Assembly (NCBI GenBank): GCA_001566295.1
Contig: KQ964258.1
Coordinates: 794,277-858,276, forward strand
Direction: 5' to 3'
From: Microdochium bolleyi
Taxonomy: Eukaryota > Ascomycota > Sordariomycetes > Xylariales > Microdochiaceae
DNA length: 64,000 bases
Positions 1-11,871 of this stretch are shown here, piece after piece (position 1 is the first letter of the stretch; each line of letters begins with the position of its first letter). Below the pieces are notes generated by a model, which saw only the letters and a program-made list of their open reading frames with translations, did no database searches and was not told where the DNA came from. The position numbers and the translations under genes were made by a program.

Positions 1-543
1 ACGTCCAGCCAATGTAGCGAGGAGTGCCCAATCCTCGCTGAATTGTGGCGGAGGTTGTGGCTGTCCAGAGCCTGGTCTCGTGCCACTTCGTGCCAGCTGC
101 TCGACAGCCACACCTGTGTGCCGCGCTTGCAAATGTGTGAAGCCCACTGGACCAATCTCGAGTCGTGGGTGGGGCCATGGAGTTGCAGTGACGTGAGTCA
201 CCTCCAGGGCTCCAGGGCTCGAAGGATTTTGAGTGAGGCCGCTGGCAGTGAGCCCCGGCCGTGGGTTTTTCGAGGCACGGCCACGGACCCCACACCCCCA
301 CTTGCACCTGCCTGCAAAACAGCCCATGGCGAGGACTGTCGGAGAAGGGGGGCAAGCACCGCCGCCCAGCCAGCCAGAGAGTGGACGGGCCCAGGACGAC
401 TCGACACTATTTGACCATTTCAATCTGCCGCCTCGTTCTCTTGACGCCCGGCTACCCACCGCTCGCACACACACTCCTGCTTCAACATCTCGACCAAGAC
501 ACCGACACCCCATCGCGATCTCGGTCTCTGAACAGTCGCCAAG
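1..543. other. Upstream region of the eIF1A gene
   Basis: No gene is supported here. The overlapping short ORFs on both strands share no family motif and look like chance frames in GC-rich DNA. The last 150 bases before the eIF1A start are pyrimidine-rich and rich in CA, as is common in strongly expressed fungal promoters and 5' leaders. No clear TATA box was seen. Confidence 0.5.
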
Positions 544-1256
544 ATGCCCAAGAACAAGGGAAAGGTACGCGCCCACCACATCTCGTCCCACGCATAACCC
601 CGCGCCGTCCTGCCCCTCCATTCTTCGACGCCCTCGTGTCTTGCTTGGGCTGCGGCTGCTGGCAGCGCAATTTGTTCCACTCGACAACTGCTGACGTTTT
701 CGCGACACAACAGGGAGGAAAGAACAGGAGACGTGGAAAGAACGAGAGCGACAAGGACAAGCGCGAGCTTGTATTCAAGGAGGATGGCCAGGGTCAGTGT
801 TCTCAAGAATCCTCACCGTATATGCGCGCTGCATTCCCACACTTGCAGCAACCCGCACTCGACACATGACTGACAAGCGATGCAGAGTATGCCCAGGTCG
901 TTCGCATGCTCGGCAACGGTCGTCTCGAGGCCCGCGCCTTTGATGATGCTAACACGATGCGTCTCGTCCACATCCGCGGCAAGCTGAGGAAGAAGGTCTG
1001 GATCAACAACGGCGACATCATCCTCTTGTCACTACGAGAGTTCCAGGATGAGAAGGGCGACGTCATCATGAAGTACTCTGCCGACGAGGCCAGAAACCTG
1101 AAGGCCTACGGCGAGCTTCCCGCGAACGCCAAGATCAACGAGACAGATCTGATGGGCGAGGTTGGCGACGACGATGCTGGCTTCGAGTTCGACGAGGACA
1201 GAGACGAGGACGACGACAGCAGCGACGACAAGGAAATCAACGTCGACGACATCTAA
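544..1256 (+). CDS. TIF11: Translation initiation factor eIF1A
   Basis: eIF1A binds the 40S ribosomal A site and, with eIF1, promotes scanning and start-codon selection in the cytoplasm. Three exons join in frame: 544-564, 714-792 and 886-1256, with GT-AG introns of 149 and 93 nt. The protein is about 156 residues, close to the usual eIF1A length. It starts [16 protein letters not shown], the basic N-terminal tail of the family. The OB fold follows, containing the conserved segments [14 protein letters not shown] and MLGNGRLEA and the strand [19 protein letters not shown]. The C-terminus is a long acidic tail ending EINVDDI, close to the DIDDI-type end of eIF1A that contacts eIF5B. The first exon is only 21 nt, so an ORF-only search would miss the true start. 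An AATAAA lies at 1402-1407, in a suitable place for 3'-end formation. Identification is secure. Confidence 0.97.
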
Positions 1257-1739
1257 GTCAAATCCACCTCTTCCTTTTGCGTTTCTGGCATACTTCTACC
1301 ATCAACATGCCGGGGATATTTCACGAGGACAACGACCGATACGAGATACCCAAGGCAAGCCGAGTCAAGTGGCTACATGCCTCGGATGATGTCACATTTT
1401 CAATAAAAGCATCACATTGTGGGAAGAAGCGTCGTCTCTAGCACGGGAGCCATGAAGTCCACGACTGATTTTCATGGTTCTTTCTTTACGCATGTTGCCA
1501 CTCGGATGGAAATCGGGCTATGCTCTCCAGTCACAGCAGGCACACGGAGCATCTGGGTTTTTGTCTTTTGGGTCTTTTCGGGATATTAGAACGGTTATGC
1601 TTGCTAGCTTAGTCGACAACGGTTGATAAAAGAACATGTCTTTACCTCGCGTTGACCTTGCAGCTGCGAATGCGATTTCGTGACGAGATGCCAACACTAC
1701 GGCTTCGTACTTCTCGATTTGTAGGAGCTAACGCCTATC
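1257..1739. other. Convergent 3' region between eIF1A and the WW/FF gene
   Basis: Both neighbouring genes end here (eIF1A on plus, WW/FF protein on minus), so this stretch should hold both 3' UTRs. It is less GC-rich than the coding regions. It contains AATAAA at 1402-1407 on the plus strand, about 145 nt past the eIF1A stop. No ORF here has a recognisable domain. Confidence 0.6.
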
Positions 1740-3563
1740 CTACTCCGGCCGGTCATGCGACTCGCCGTCGACCACAGCCTGTGGTTTCTCTCGCGCAGCA
1801 AGCAGGTGACTTCTCAACCCGTCCTTGCCTACATGCATAGCCTGTTCCAACTCCCTCTCCTCCTCGCGGAGCATCGCGCGGCCGTGCTCGAGCTTGCGCG
1901 CGGCACGCCTCTTCTCTTCGGCAACAACACGCTCACGTTCCTCGAGTGCCTTCTCGCGTTTCCGCCGATCCTCCCTTTTCTTGCGCGTGGCTTCATCCTC
2001 CTCGGCCTCCGCGGCGTCAGGCGGCCCGCTCAGAGTCTGCAGATACGCCTCGATCAGCGGGTCGCGTGTCGGCGGCGGGAGGCTGATGTACCGCACGTCC
2101 GTGACGACCTGGGCAGGCAGGTTCTCGAGGAGGGTCTTGTTATTTAGGTCTTTTGCCGGCACGGAGCGCAGCAGCGCGGTGAGGTCCCGGCGCAGCGTGT
2201 CCGCGGGGAGCTTGAGACGCGCGATGTGGTCGCGGTAGAGCTTCTCGCGGTCCTTGTCGCTCATGGCCGACGTGCGCATGGCCTCCTCACGCTTGTACTT
2301 GCGCTTGAACTCGGGCCAGTAGAGTTTCGGCGTGGCCTTGTCCTGCAGGAACGCGAGGTACGGGATCCGGGGATCTTTCTGCTCCTCCTGCTCGCGCTGT
2401 GCCTTGAGCAGCTGGATCTTCTCGCGGCTCCACTCGTCCCAGACCTCGCGCCGGGCCTTGGTCGTCGGCATGACGGCGTACCGCGGGTCGTCGAACACGC
2501 GGCCCTCTTCGATGAGCTTCTCCCACGGCGAGAAAGGGTTGATGTGGAAGTCGTTGAGCATGTCCTTGAAGAGCTCGCGTGCGTCCTCGTCAGAGAGCTG
2601 CTCGCCCTCGGCGCCCTCGGGCCAGTCCTCGGCGTTGCCGTCGTCGTATTCGCCCGGGTCCAGCCCGTACTCCTCGCCCATGGCCTGAAGCTGGAACGCG
2701 ATGTCGTCCTCATTGAACTCGGCCGGTAGGTCGTCTTCGTGCGCGGGGTCTTCGGTCCGCTGGCGCTTGCGCGGGTTTGCGTCCTCGTCGTTGTCGGCTT
2801 GGCTCCCTTCGCCTTCCTCGCCCTCGTCGTCGGTTACTTCGACCTCTTCGTAGTCTGAGCCTAGTTCCTCCTGCTCTTGCTCCTCCTCTTCCTCCTGCTC
2901 CTGCGCTTCTTCTGTTGCTTGCGCCTTGCTCTGTTCTGCGCTCGGTTTCGGTGGTGCATCTGCACTCTCGCCTGGTTCCTTGCCCGCAGCCTTGTCCTTG
3001 ACGCCCTGAATGTCCAGCTCCAGCACACCCTTCATGACTTTCTCGGGTATGCGCCAGTAGCTCGCGTTCTTGGCCGGGTTGTACGCGAACCGCCGGCCGT
3101 ACTTGGTGTAGACCAGGACCCACGGCTCGCACCCGGGGATAGCGACTCGCCTCCTCGGCTTGTCCGTCGGCTGTGGTCGTGGCCTGTTCTCTCTCCCGTC
3201 CACACCACCACGGTGCCCGCCCCTGCCTCCATGTTGGCTCTGTTGCTGCGCCTGGCGCTGGCGAGCCGGGTCGTACGCGGCGAGGAACGCGTTCGCGGTC
3301 GCAGGGTCGGAGAGGTTCGGGACGGATGAGTACTGGAGGTATTGCTGGTGTGGATTATTCGCGGCGGGCGCTGCTTGTACTGGCAGCAGCGGCGGCGGTG
3401 GTGGTGCTGTAGCTGTCGCAGGCGGGCCTGGCCGCTTGTATGTCGACTCCTTGGTTTCGCTGTTGTAAAAGTATGTATGGCCCGTGGGAGCTTTGTGCTC
3501 GGTCCATCCTGGCGGCAGAGGCGGTGGGAGGTTCGCAGAGGGCTTGTAAGTCGACTTCAGCAT
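1740..3563 (-). CDS. WW/FF-domain protein, TCERG1/Dre4/Urn1-like
   Basis: A single uninterrupted reading frame of 607 residues. Near the N-terminus, LPPGWTEHKAPTGHTYFYN (about residues 17-35) continues to KRPGPP and is a WW domain. A second, atypical WW-like segment near residue 147 reads WVLVYTKYGRRFAYNP. A long acidic, low-complexity linker (Glu/Gln-rich, with KRQR) separates this from FF-type helical domains. The clearest begins ARELFKDMLNDFHINPFSPW and is followed by the DDPRY and EVWDEW signatures; one or two weaker FF-like units follow. The C-terminus is a charged coiled coil rich in Lys/Arg/Glu. WW plus FF architecture is known from Prp40, TCERG1/CA150 and the fungal Urn1/Dre4 proteins, which bind spliceosomal components or the RNA polymerase II CTD. 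Two separated WW units fit TCERG1/Dre4 better than Prp40, whose two WW domains are adjacent. A nuclear role in splicing or elongation is inferred. Confidence 0.86.
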   Translation of the reverse strand: MLKSTYKPSANLPPPLPPGWTEHKAPTGHTYFYNSETKESTYKRPGPPATATAPPPPPLLPVQAAPAANNPHQQYLQYSSVPNLSDPATANAFLAAYDPARQRQAQQQSQHGGRGGHRGGVDGRENRPRPQPTDKPRRRVAIPGCEPWVLVYTKYGRRFAYNPAKNASYWRIPEKVMKGVLELDIQGVKDKAAGKEPGESADAPPKPSAEQSKAQATEEAQEQEEEEEQEQEELGSDYEEVEVTDDEGEEGEGSQADNDEDANPRKRQRTEDPAHEDDLPAEFNEDDIAFQLQAMGEEYGLDPGEYDDGNAEDWPEGAEGEQLSDEDARELFKDMLNDFHINPFSPWEKLIEEGRVFDDPRYAVMPTTKARREVWDEWSREKIQLLKAQREQEEQKDPRIPYLAFLQDKATPKLYWPEFKRKYKREEAMRTSAMSDKDREKLYRDHIARLKLPADTLRRDLTALLRSVPAKDLNNKTLLENLPAQVVTDVRYISLPPPTRDPLIEAYLQTLSGPPDAAEAEEDEATRKKREDRRKREKALEERERVVAEEKRRAARKLEHGRAMLREEERELEQAMHVGKDGLRSHLLAAREKPQAVVDGESHDRPE

Positions 3564-4078
3564 GTTCGCTGCGCCAGCAGGAGTGCTACTGCGCCTGTGG
3601 TCGCAAGACAGAAAGCTCTGTCAGGCCGATTGGTTCTTGAAGAGCTACTGTTGGCGCAATGTGATGACTAGATGTATGCTCTGTGGCCGTGTCTGCTTCT
3701 GGAGCTCGTGGATATCGTGGTGCTGGACGACTGATGTGTCTGTGCTTGGAAGGCTGAGTCGCGGTTCCTAAATTTCGAGATGGCTTCTCTCTCTGAGATC
3801 ACAGGGATCTGCAGATGCCTGTAGCACAAGCATCGCGCTGAAAGCGGAGGTTTGATTGGCTGAGGTGCCTGGAAAGGTGCCCACCACTGAAGGAACACCA
3901 CCTTGAGGGCCCCGAGCTTGGGGTCCCGCCTGCACCGGGCGTGGAGCAACAGGGTGTCACGATACCTAACGGCTTCCGAGCTACAGGACCGGCTCCCGTC
4001 TTTCCCCCTCCAACCCCACGACGTCGCGCGATGCTTTGGTCTGTCTTCCGCTCTGCTCGAACCTGGTGACTGGAAGCA
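3564..4078. promoter_or_regulatory. Divergent promoter between the WW/FF and PAP2 genes
   Basis: The WW/FF gene starts at 3563 going left and the phosphatase at 4079 going right, so these 515 bases must hold both promoters and 5' leaders. Short ORFs here carry no family motif. No consensus TATA box or obvious operator repeat was seen. Confidence 0.55.
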
Positions 4079-5075
4079 ATGGCACCTCCCGGAAGTGCCA
4101 ATGGAGGTGGTGTCCTCGGGGCACTCTCCCGGTTTTGGAACGTGAGTCTTCCCGTTGCCGGCGTGCAGCTTCCACAGTCCAGCCCAGCTTACCTGATCGT
4201 CACGTACACAACAGCGGACTTATGCCCCTGACTACCTGGGCTTTGCCGGCCTCCTTGCCGCGTACCTCCTGATCCAGTTCTTCGTCGAGCCGTTCCATCG
4301 CATGTTTTTCATCAACGACCTCCACATCGCCTTCCCGCACGCAGAGGTCGAGCGAGTACCTGTGTGGCTCAACTTTGTCTACGCCCTGTTCGTTCCCCTC
4401 GGCTTCCTGTTCGTGTACAACTCGATCTCTCGAGCCTCATTCCACAAGCACCACAACACAATTCTGGGACTCGCCATCTCCTTGATCCTCGCCTCGTTCT
4501 TGACCGACATCGTCAAGAACACCGTCGGGCGGCCCCGCCCAGATCTTATCTCGCGGTGTAAGCCCAGAGCCGGCACGAAGCCCAATGTCCTCGTGACCAT
4601 TGACGTCTGCACCGAGACGGACCACCACACCCTGCACGATGGCTGGCGGTCGTTCCCGTCTGGGCACTCGAGCTTCTCGTTTGCTGGCCTGGGGTATCTC
4701 GCCCTATTCCTTGCGGGACAGCTCCGCATCTTCCGGGACAGGAAGGATTTGGGCCGAGCGCTCATCTGCCTTACCCCACTGGTTGGCGCTGCCATGATCG
4801 CCATCAGCCGCTGCCAGGACTACAGACACGATGTGTACGACGTCTGCACGGGGACGCTGCTGGGCTTCACGGTGGCCTTCTTCACGTACCGCAGGTACTG
4901 GCCCCGGCTCAGCAGCCGTGAGTGCCAAGAGCCCTACCCCCCACCCGGATCAGCGGAGGCAGAAGAGCGGGATGGCTGGAGACGTGTCAGGGACGAGGAG
5001 GATGGTGGACCCATCATCGGGCGGAACGTTGAGTACGAGATGGCTTCCTTGCGCGGCGGTGGGAGACTTGACTGA
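4079..5075 (+). CDS. PAP2-family lipid phosphate phosphatase (Dpp1/Lpp1-like)
   Basis: Integral membrane phosphatase expected to dephosphorylate diacylglycerol pyrophosphate, phosphatidate or related lipid phosphates. Two exons, 4079-4141 and 4215-5075, are joined through a 73-nt GT-AG intron and give 307 residues. The intron keeps the frame and restores the first transmembrane helix (YLGFAGLLAAYLLIQFFVEP). All three parts of the PAP2 signature are present: KNTVGRPRPD, the loop FPSGHSSFSF, and SRCQDYRHDVYD, which supplies the catalytic His and Asp. About six hydrophobic segments surround these motifs, as in yeast Dpp1. The C-terminal 60 residues are hydrophilic, rich in Glu, Arg and Pro, and probably cytosolic. 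The upstream start at 4079 is preferred because the next ATG (4302) would remove the first membrane segment. Exact substrate cannot be told from sequence. Confidence 0.93.
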
Positions 5076-8000
5076 CAGGAGTGAGCAGGTGATTGGGATC
5101 GAAACTTTGTGAGCCGCAGGGCAGAGGACAAGAATCGACCTCAGGCGTGAATACACATGAACCTGTCAAGAGTTGATGTCGCGTGCTTCAAGTCGCGAAA
5201 CGCATTTGCAAGCGAGCTTTTGCATTAACTCAATGTACATGGATATAGCAGGATCAGACTGGCTAGAGGTGCGTGGATATGTAAAATATTTGGGGTTGAT
5301 GTTGAGCGTTTGCAAATGGAAATTTAGACAAGCTAGATAGGGCAGTCTGCTGCGCAATGGAAGGTGTACCCGATGCCGTAGTCGATCTCATAGCTGGAGC
5401 CAAGACCATGTCGACTTTGGGTAGACCAGCGTGTAGGTCGGACTAGCTCCGTAAAGGGGGCCGCAATCGGTTAGGGCCCCGACGACATAAGAGAACGAGA
5501 CCATTTTTATCATGGCCGAGCCCTCGCCCGCTGCTCTTCGTCCCGTCGATCGAGGCCCTGATGCAGTCGGAGATGCTCAGTGCCTGGGCTGGAGCTGATA
5601 CTCTTGACTGAGGTCTCGCAGCATTTTCCTGGTCAAGGAGAGGAAGCCGCTCGCCCGGCGAGAACTAGTTGTGATCATTTGTGTCTGTATCTACATGTGA
5701 AGATCATGTATACTCACTCGGGCTTTGGACAAATACCCTGCTCTCTGCCGTGTGAGGTGTGAATCACGCGAACCAATAATAATTGGAAAAGACGATCAAC
5801 TAGGCTCGAGGCTCAAAGAGAAGTCTCGCTCCCGCACAGCTTACCACAAACATGTTCCCATTTCTCAGGGCTACAGCGCCAACCATCTCATAGCACAATG
5901 TCGGCAGCATCGAGGGGGCCGCTGGTGCAATCCCTCGAGGCTGCCGATGCGGATATGCAAAGGTGAGGCTCCGGCTCGTCAAGGATGGACTATGAGTGCT
6001 TCATGAACAACACCATGCTTCTGTCTGATGCTCCGAGCAGGAGTCTTTCATACCCTTGAAATCCTCTCCAGTATGGGAATGGCACGTGGGCTGACATTCG
6101 AACCTTCTCTGAGAAAGGGAATGTTAGGTGCTCTTCTCGGTCCGACTTAGGACTTCGCCATTGCCCAGACTTAGATAGTAAGATTACTGGTCGCCCCGTC
6201 GATTCAAATAGACCTCTTGCTCGTTTCCGTAATGCAATAGAGAACGGTGATATTCCTCAAGCAGCGTCCCTCCAGATGCAAGAAAATCCTAAGGCCCTGC
6301 CTGAATCACGTAGCGAATTGTGTGTTTGCGACTCACGCGGGTGTGCCACACAGAGGACGCGTTATATGAGCCTTCCGTGCTTCAAGTCTAAAGAGGCTTA
6401 GTCGTGCACGTGAACGGTATGGTGCGTGGGCAGGCATGGACACCTGCCCCTTCATACTGCGATGTCGACATGCCTGGAATGGGCAGTCTCGACTCATCGC
6501 CTGAGCACGCTCGGGGGCTCCTCCCTGAGCGTATCCAGGGTCAACTACAGTCTGGAATCGTACCCATGGACTGCTACTTTGTGTCAGCACGAACGTAACT
6601 TGCCTATCTAGCGTGGGCCGAGCGTCAATGCTTTCATCGTGCGTGAACACAGCTCTGACCTCGAGCGAGAAAGCTCGAAGCGCGCTTTGCAGCAACGATA
6701 CCCTCCGAATGGTTCATTTTGAACAATAGCGGTTCGTCGACCTCAGTCCTTACACGAAAGATAGTGACCCTCAGGACGGCGCAATCTTTTGGATGCAACG
6801 ACGAAATACGGGGTGGGCGGGGGGTAGATGAGAGCGGCAGTTCCGAGCGGACGAGAGAGGTGCCTCCTGCACGGGATCAGTCAGCGACAACCCTCAGGAC
6901 TGCGGGCACAACATCATTCACATCGTCGGGGTCCTGCTTCGACCAGGTGGCCGGCTTGCCTCCTAGCCCGTAACCGTGAAGCAGCTTGTTGGTGCTCTCC
7001 GGGAAGCACACAGCTGGTTGATCCCCTAGGGTGCCTCGTGAGCGCGACTTTGGAGAGTCTTGCACATGTTGCCCTGCCGGCCTAGAGCCCTCGTCATAAC
7101 ACGAATAATGATCACATGGCGTCGTCTCTGGCCCTGGAGCTCATCGACTTTGGAGCGGACCTCAGACCATAGCCATGAAGCAGCAGGGATGCCCCGAGGT
7201 TTAAGAAAGGGGAGCCACAGCCTGCATATGACGAGCCTGCCGTCCCTGGAGCTGAATAATGTGACGGGGGAGCCGCGAGCTACAGGCAATTTTACAGCGA
7301 TACGGTGGCACGTCTCATCTTCTCGCAGCACAGATCCTTTCAGACGAGCCCTGTGTTAGTATGGAAGGACAAGCCCCGTCACCCTGACACTCCCTCAACA
7401 AGCTACCGATCGTCATCTGCGTCCAAGATGGCAGCGATGAGACGGCATCAGGGAGTGAATGAGGAAAGATAACAGTACTGCGTCTGAGTTTGTGAGGAAC
7501 AGAGGACTCATAGACGGCGTCCACGAACGGAAGGCCCTTCTAGAGCGTCACGCGGCAACGTTCCAACAGGATTGCAAAATAGTTTCAGGTAGGACCTTTC
7601 GACCACTGTGTGTGTGGAGCTGATTTGTAGATAACGACGAGATTCACTCAAGGACGTCGAGCGGATTGTCGTGGGTGGCTGTCCGTGAGAGCACCGGCCG
7701 GCATGAAATGCTGCAAATTATGAAGATCTGCTTGCGGCTGGCCGTGTACGACGATGGGAAGGATGCACGGCTACTAACTACCACCCGTCTCCATGCCTAA
7801 AGTCTTTCTCCGTAGTCCCCCTGTTGGCGATCCAGCAGCCCCTTGCTGGCAATCAGTAAGACACTGCGTGGTGAATTGCATTTCCAAAGGGATCTCTGGA
7901 AGCTCGTGCATGCTGCCGCGGATGATCTGCTCCCTCCGATGCCCTATGTGATCCATCACTCGGCCCCCCGCGAAGTCACATCAGTAAGTCTCGGACCGAA

Positions 8001-10250
8001 TGTAGCCAGTGGCCCGACCATGACTACCGATGAAGCTTACCAGCCGGCCCCACGCGCGCTCCTGGCTCTTTCCTGACTAACTTGTTCCTCCAAGAAGCGG
8101 AATCTCCGCCTTTGAGACTTGCAGATCTACGGACCGTCCTTGGGCGACTTCCGTTGACAACGCACGGGACGTGGAGTGGTGTCCTGCGAGCAGAACGGCG
8201 CTAGGAGGCACGTCGGGCACCGGTCTCCAGGAGCTTGACGCCACTCAGCCATGCGACCCTCCTCGCTCTCGGGAAGCTGAGTGGGGACTCAGTGCAGGAG
8301 CCCCGGCAAGAGAGCCGAGAGGTTCGTGACGAGTCTGTCAAGATCATGGAAGTGCTGACTAGCTTGAGGCATCCAGGGAGTTTCGGGAGTGAAATATCAT
8401 CTGACGGTCACGCTGGTCGAGGCACCAGGGAGGCTGCTCGTGTGTATACCTGACTGGGGGATCGCCTGCCCCTGGCGACGTTCGACCCGGGCGAGAGTTC
8501 ACAGTAGCCTCGCAGATGTGCTTTATCGGGCTGGCCTCGTGGCAAATGCCCATGTCTACCACTAAGTTGATCGACCCGATCATAGAAGTGCCCATCCCCG
8601 AATAGGCAGACAGTTCGCAGGATATGCAGAGCATTTCACCCTTGCCGTCCCATAACACTTTCGGGCCAGGACCAGGATATCAAGGTTCGCTCCAACAAGG
8701 CACAAGCCAAAGGAACAAGCTTCCCCCGACGTCCGAGCCATGCGGAAGCCGGGCTGAGCTGGCTGGTCTATCCCCAGCTTATGGCTGGCCCAGCTTATGG
8801 CTGGGCCTAACAATGACAGGTTGGCTGCTGGAGATTAGCGCAGGGCGGGGAGGCCAGGTGGGTCGCGGGAGACATTGGACTGTGAAAGTCCCTGGTTGAA
8901 GGATCGGGGACGGCGTAGGACGTCGTGGTCCAGTTGGGGTCCTTGTCGGCTGTGGTGGACCAGTGGGAGACGTTATGAACGGGGTCCTGTCTGCTGCCTG
9001 CCAGAAATGGGATGTAGAACAGGTACAGGGTCGCTGTGTGGTTCTTTGTCTTCTCCAGAGAGCTGCGAGGCTAGTGCTCTCGGGGGTGGCATCCGGAGCC
9101 GTTCCAGCCCTGAGGTCCGAGAATCGATCACGGCTTGCAGGTGGGGAGCGCGTGGAGCAGCCCGATCTGTCGGGTGTTGCAGGGGAACTGACTTGTGCTG
9201 AACGCCTCCAGAGGACAAGGCGTCACTCCGGGGGGAGATACCGCGGAAGTCTACTAGTGGCGGCATCCTCCTCGTCCAGCTGCGCTGCGAAGAAGGGGTT
9301 GGGTGCGCTAGAAGGTCAGCGTTCCTAGCCTTATGCATGGTAAAGGAGTAGTGTGGTCACTGCCACGCGGCAGGAACTTGGCATGTCAGCTTGATCATGG
9401 GAGGGAGGCCAAACGTCAACCGAGACTGTGAGCATGCACACCAGCAAGCGGACGCAGGCACAAGCAAAGGTCATCTCGGTCCTGCTGGGACAGGGAGGGT
9501 TCCAAGATTATCTTCATGACCTCGTCCAAATTGCCTGACATGGTCTGCTGCCCGCCTGCTAATGATAGCCCGGCCGTGTTCGGCGCTCTATCTTCCGCCG
9601 CATGCTTGCATTCATTGTGTTCATGTACGTCCATGATTCAGTCCCCTATGCATCCCGATGCATACCCATGGGCCCCTGTTTCGTGGCTGCCGGCTGCAAT
9701 CAGTGAGACAACCGCGGCTGTGCGCGCCCTAGCGGTCGACGGCGTGTTACACACCGACGTGCTGTTATTCATCTAGCCACGGCATGCCTTGGCTGCGAGA
9801 TGCAGCCTACCGTCGTGGGGCCAGAGCGACGCCATGACAAGATCGCCGCCCTGGACCGTCTCAAAGTCGACCTCCAGGGATCAAGGATGGTCCAGGGGCC
9901 GCCATATGGCACACGCAAGCGTGCGGCTGGGCACCCTTGGGAAAGCAGACAGTTTAAGGTTTGCCCCAAATCTGCTCTCCAGCGTGGCGTCAGGCTGGTC
10001 ACAGCCGTGATGTGATGATCAGCACTAGAACCAGGCACATCCGGGGCCCAGCGAGGGCAAGTCTGAGCTCCCAGCTGCAAGCCCTGGTTCATGGAGCCGA
10101 TCTGATCATGCTTTGTCTTGCCTTAAACGGCACGCTGTCCACATCTCGTGGACGAGAGAACGTGTCGACAGCAGCGGCCCTGCTCCTGTCAAACTCTGAT
10201 CTGAACATCAAGCTGCGGACTCCCTTGAGCAGGACAGAGCCAATGCCGAG
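5076..10250. other. 5.2-kb region with no supportable gene
   Basis: Six frames give only scattered ORFs of 60-120 codons on both strands, with no start-intron-exon pattern that yields a known domain. Base composition is mixed and is not strongly AT-rich, so heavy RIP damage is not obvious. A short direct duplication lies near 8776-8809. The last few hundred bases should include the promoter of the rhodopsin-domain gene that starts at 10251. Non-coding RNA or old decayed sequence cannot be excluded. Confidence 0.5.
8776..8809. repeat. Short direct repeat, two copies
   Basis: The phrase CAGCTTATGGCTGG occurs twice, separated by 2 nt (CC). It lies inside the gene-free region and has no visible coding role. 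It probably arose by replication slippage. Confidence 0.7.
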
Positions 10251-11871
10251 ATGGCGTCCGACGCCCGAGCCTCCCACCAATCCTTGATCATTGGTATCAT
10301 CACTCCTTTCTTGGCGCTGTCTGTCATTTGTAAGTTGCCGTGATTCCAGGCTTCATCCCATGCTGTTCACGAAATGGCTGGCCGACCAGTCTCCATGTCC
10401 TATGGCCATCTCTTCGCTGACTTGATATCTCGGCAGTTGTCTCAGCACGTTTCTACGGCAAGGGAGTCTTGCACAAGATCCTCCGTGCCGATGACTGGAT
10501 CATCCTCGTGGCCGCGGTGTTTAGCATCGCCGACACGGCGCTGCCCTTGATAGCCATCAAGTACGACCTCGGACTACGCCTCCTGGACGTCAACCCGGCC
10601 AACCTCATTCCGAATCTCCAGGTCAGTTGATTGGCGTGCAATCTGCAGAGACCCCAGCCATCTCTAGTCCCTCTAGCTGACAGGCGTCGTATAACTTCAA
10701 GATCGTGTATGTGAGCGGCCTGCTCTTCCCCATTGCCGTCGGCATCACGAAGATCTCCATCTGCTTCTCCTACCTGCGCCTCTTCCCGAGTTCGAGCAAC
10801 AAGATCTTCTGCTACACCGTGAGCGGGTTCGTCGTGCTCTACACTACCATCTGTGTGTTCCTCTCCGCCTTCTTCTGTCGGCCGGTCCAGGCTGCCTGGG
10901 ATTCTACCGTCAAAGGGGAATGCTTCGACGGGAGCGTGCCAGTGTACATTGGTGCTTCGTTGAACTGCTTGACCGATTTGGTCGTATACTTGTAAGTCTG
11001 CGGAGAGCTGGATCCCTGACTCACCCAAGAAGCATTCGCAGCAGATCTCGAGCGACTGACATCTACGCTCCTTAAGCTGGCCGATCAAGCCGCTCTGGCG
11101 GCTGCAGCTTCCTATGAAGCAACGACTTGGTCTGTTGGTTATGTTCTCGGTTGGCGCAGTCGTGTGTGTGGTTGGCTTCCTTCGTGTGTACTTTCTGACA
11201 CAGCTGTCCGCCGGAGATGGGGATTTCATGTGTAAGCCAACAATAACTCTCACCTTCCCTTTGTTCCCCCAGCACACGAAACTGACTATTCTTGCCCCCC
11301 AAAACCAGGGAACGGAATACCATACTGGATCTGCTCGGCGCTCGAGGTGGACCTGGGCGTCATCTGCGCGTGCCTGACGGGCGTGAAGCCCGTGCTCGCG
11401 ACCGTATTCCCGACCATGTTCGGCTCGTCGCAGAAGAGCCACAGCAACTCGCGCTCGTACCCGCAGTACGGCACGCGGTCCAGGCACCGGACGGCCGGGG
11501 CGCAGTCGTTCGCCTTCGAGCAGCTGTCGTCGTCGCAGCGGGACCACCACAACAGGAACCTCAAGAACCTGCAGGACCCCAGCAGCGAGGCTGTCGACCA
11601 AGGGGGATTCGGCGCCGAGGCCGCGGGCGGCAGGCACCTCGAGGCTCCGTCGGCGGTGAAGAACAACGTCTGGGTCAGCATCTCGAACCACAAGGGCTCG
11701 GAGCAGCGCGTGCCGTCCAACGCCATCGGCGTGAGCAGGGAGATCACGGTGAATAACGAAGTGCTGGGCGGCGCGGCGTTCAAGGGCGCGAATAATCGGC
11801 CATCGGACACGGGCAGTGAGGAATGGATACTGGACGGCGAGGATGGGGGCAAGAGGTCCCGGAACACATAG
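10251..11871 (+). CDS. Fungal rhodopsin-domain (SAT4/PTH11-type) seven-TM protein
   Basis: Five exons (10251-10329, 10437-10621, 10684-10991, 11077-11231, 11309-11871) join through GT-AG introns of 62-107 nt to give 429 residues. Conserved family marks appear in order: RADDWIIL at the start of TM2, KISICFSYLRLFP, the CRPVQAAWD segment with its conserved Cys, the LTDLVVYFWPIKPLWRLQLP loop created by splicing, and the final helix SALEVDLGVICACLTGVKP. The domain occupies about residues 10-280. The remaining 150 residues form a polar Ser/Asn/Gln-rich cytosolic tail. There is no N-terminal CFEM domain, so this is not a Pth11-like receptor in the strict sense. The family is widely expanded in filamentous fungi and mostly of unknown function; a sensory or receptor role is only an inference. 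Confidence 0.91.
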
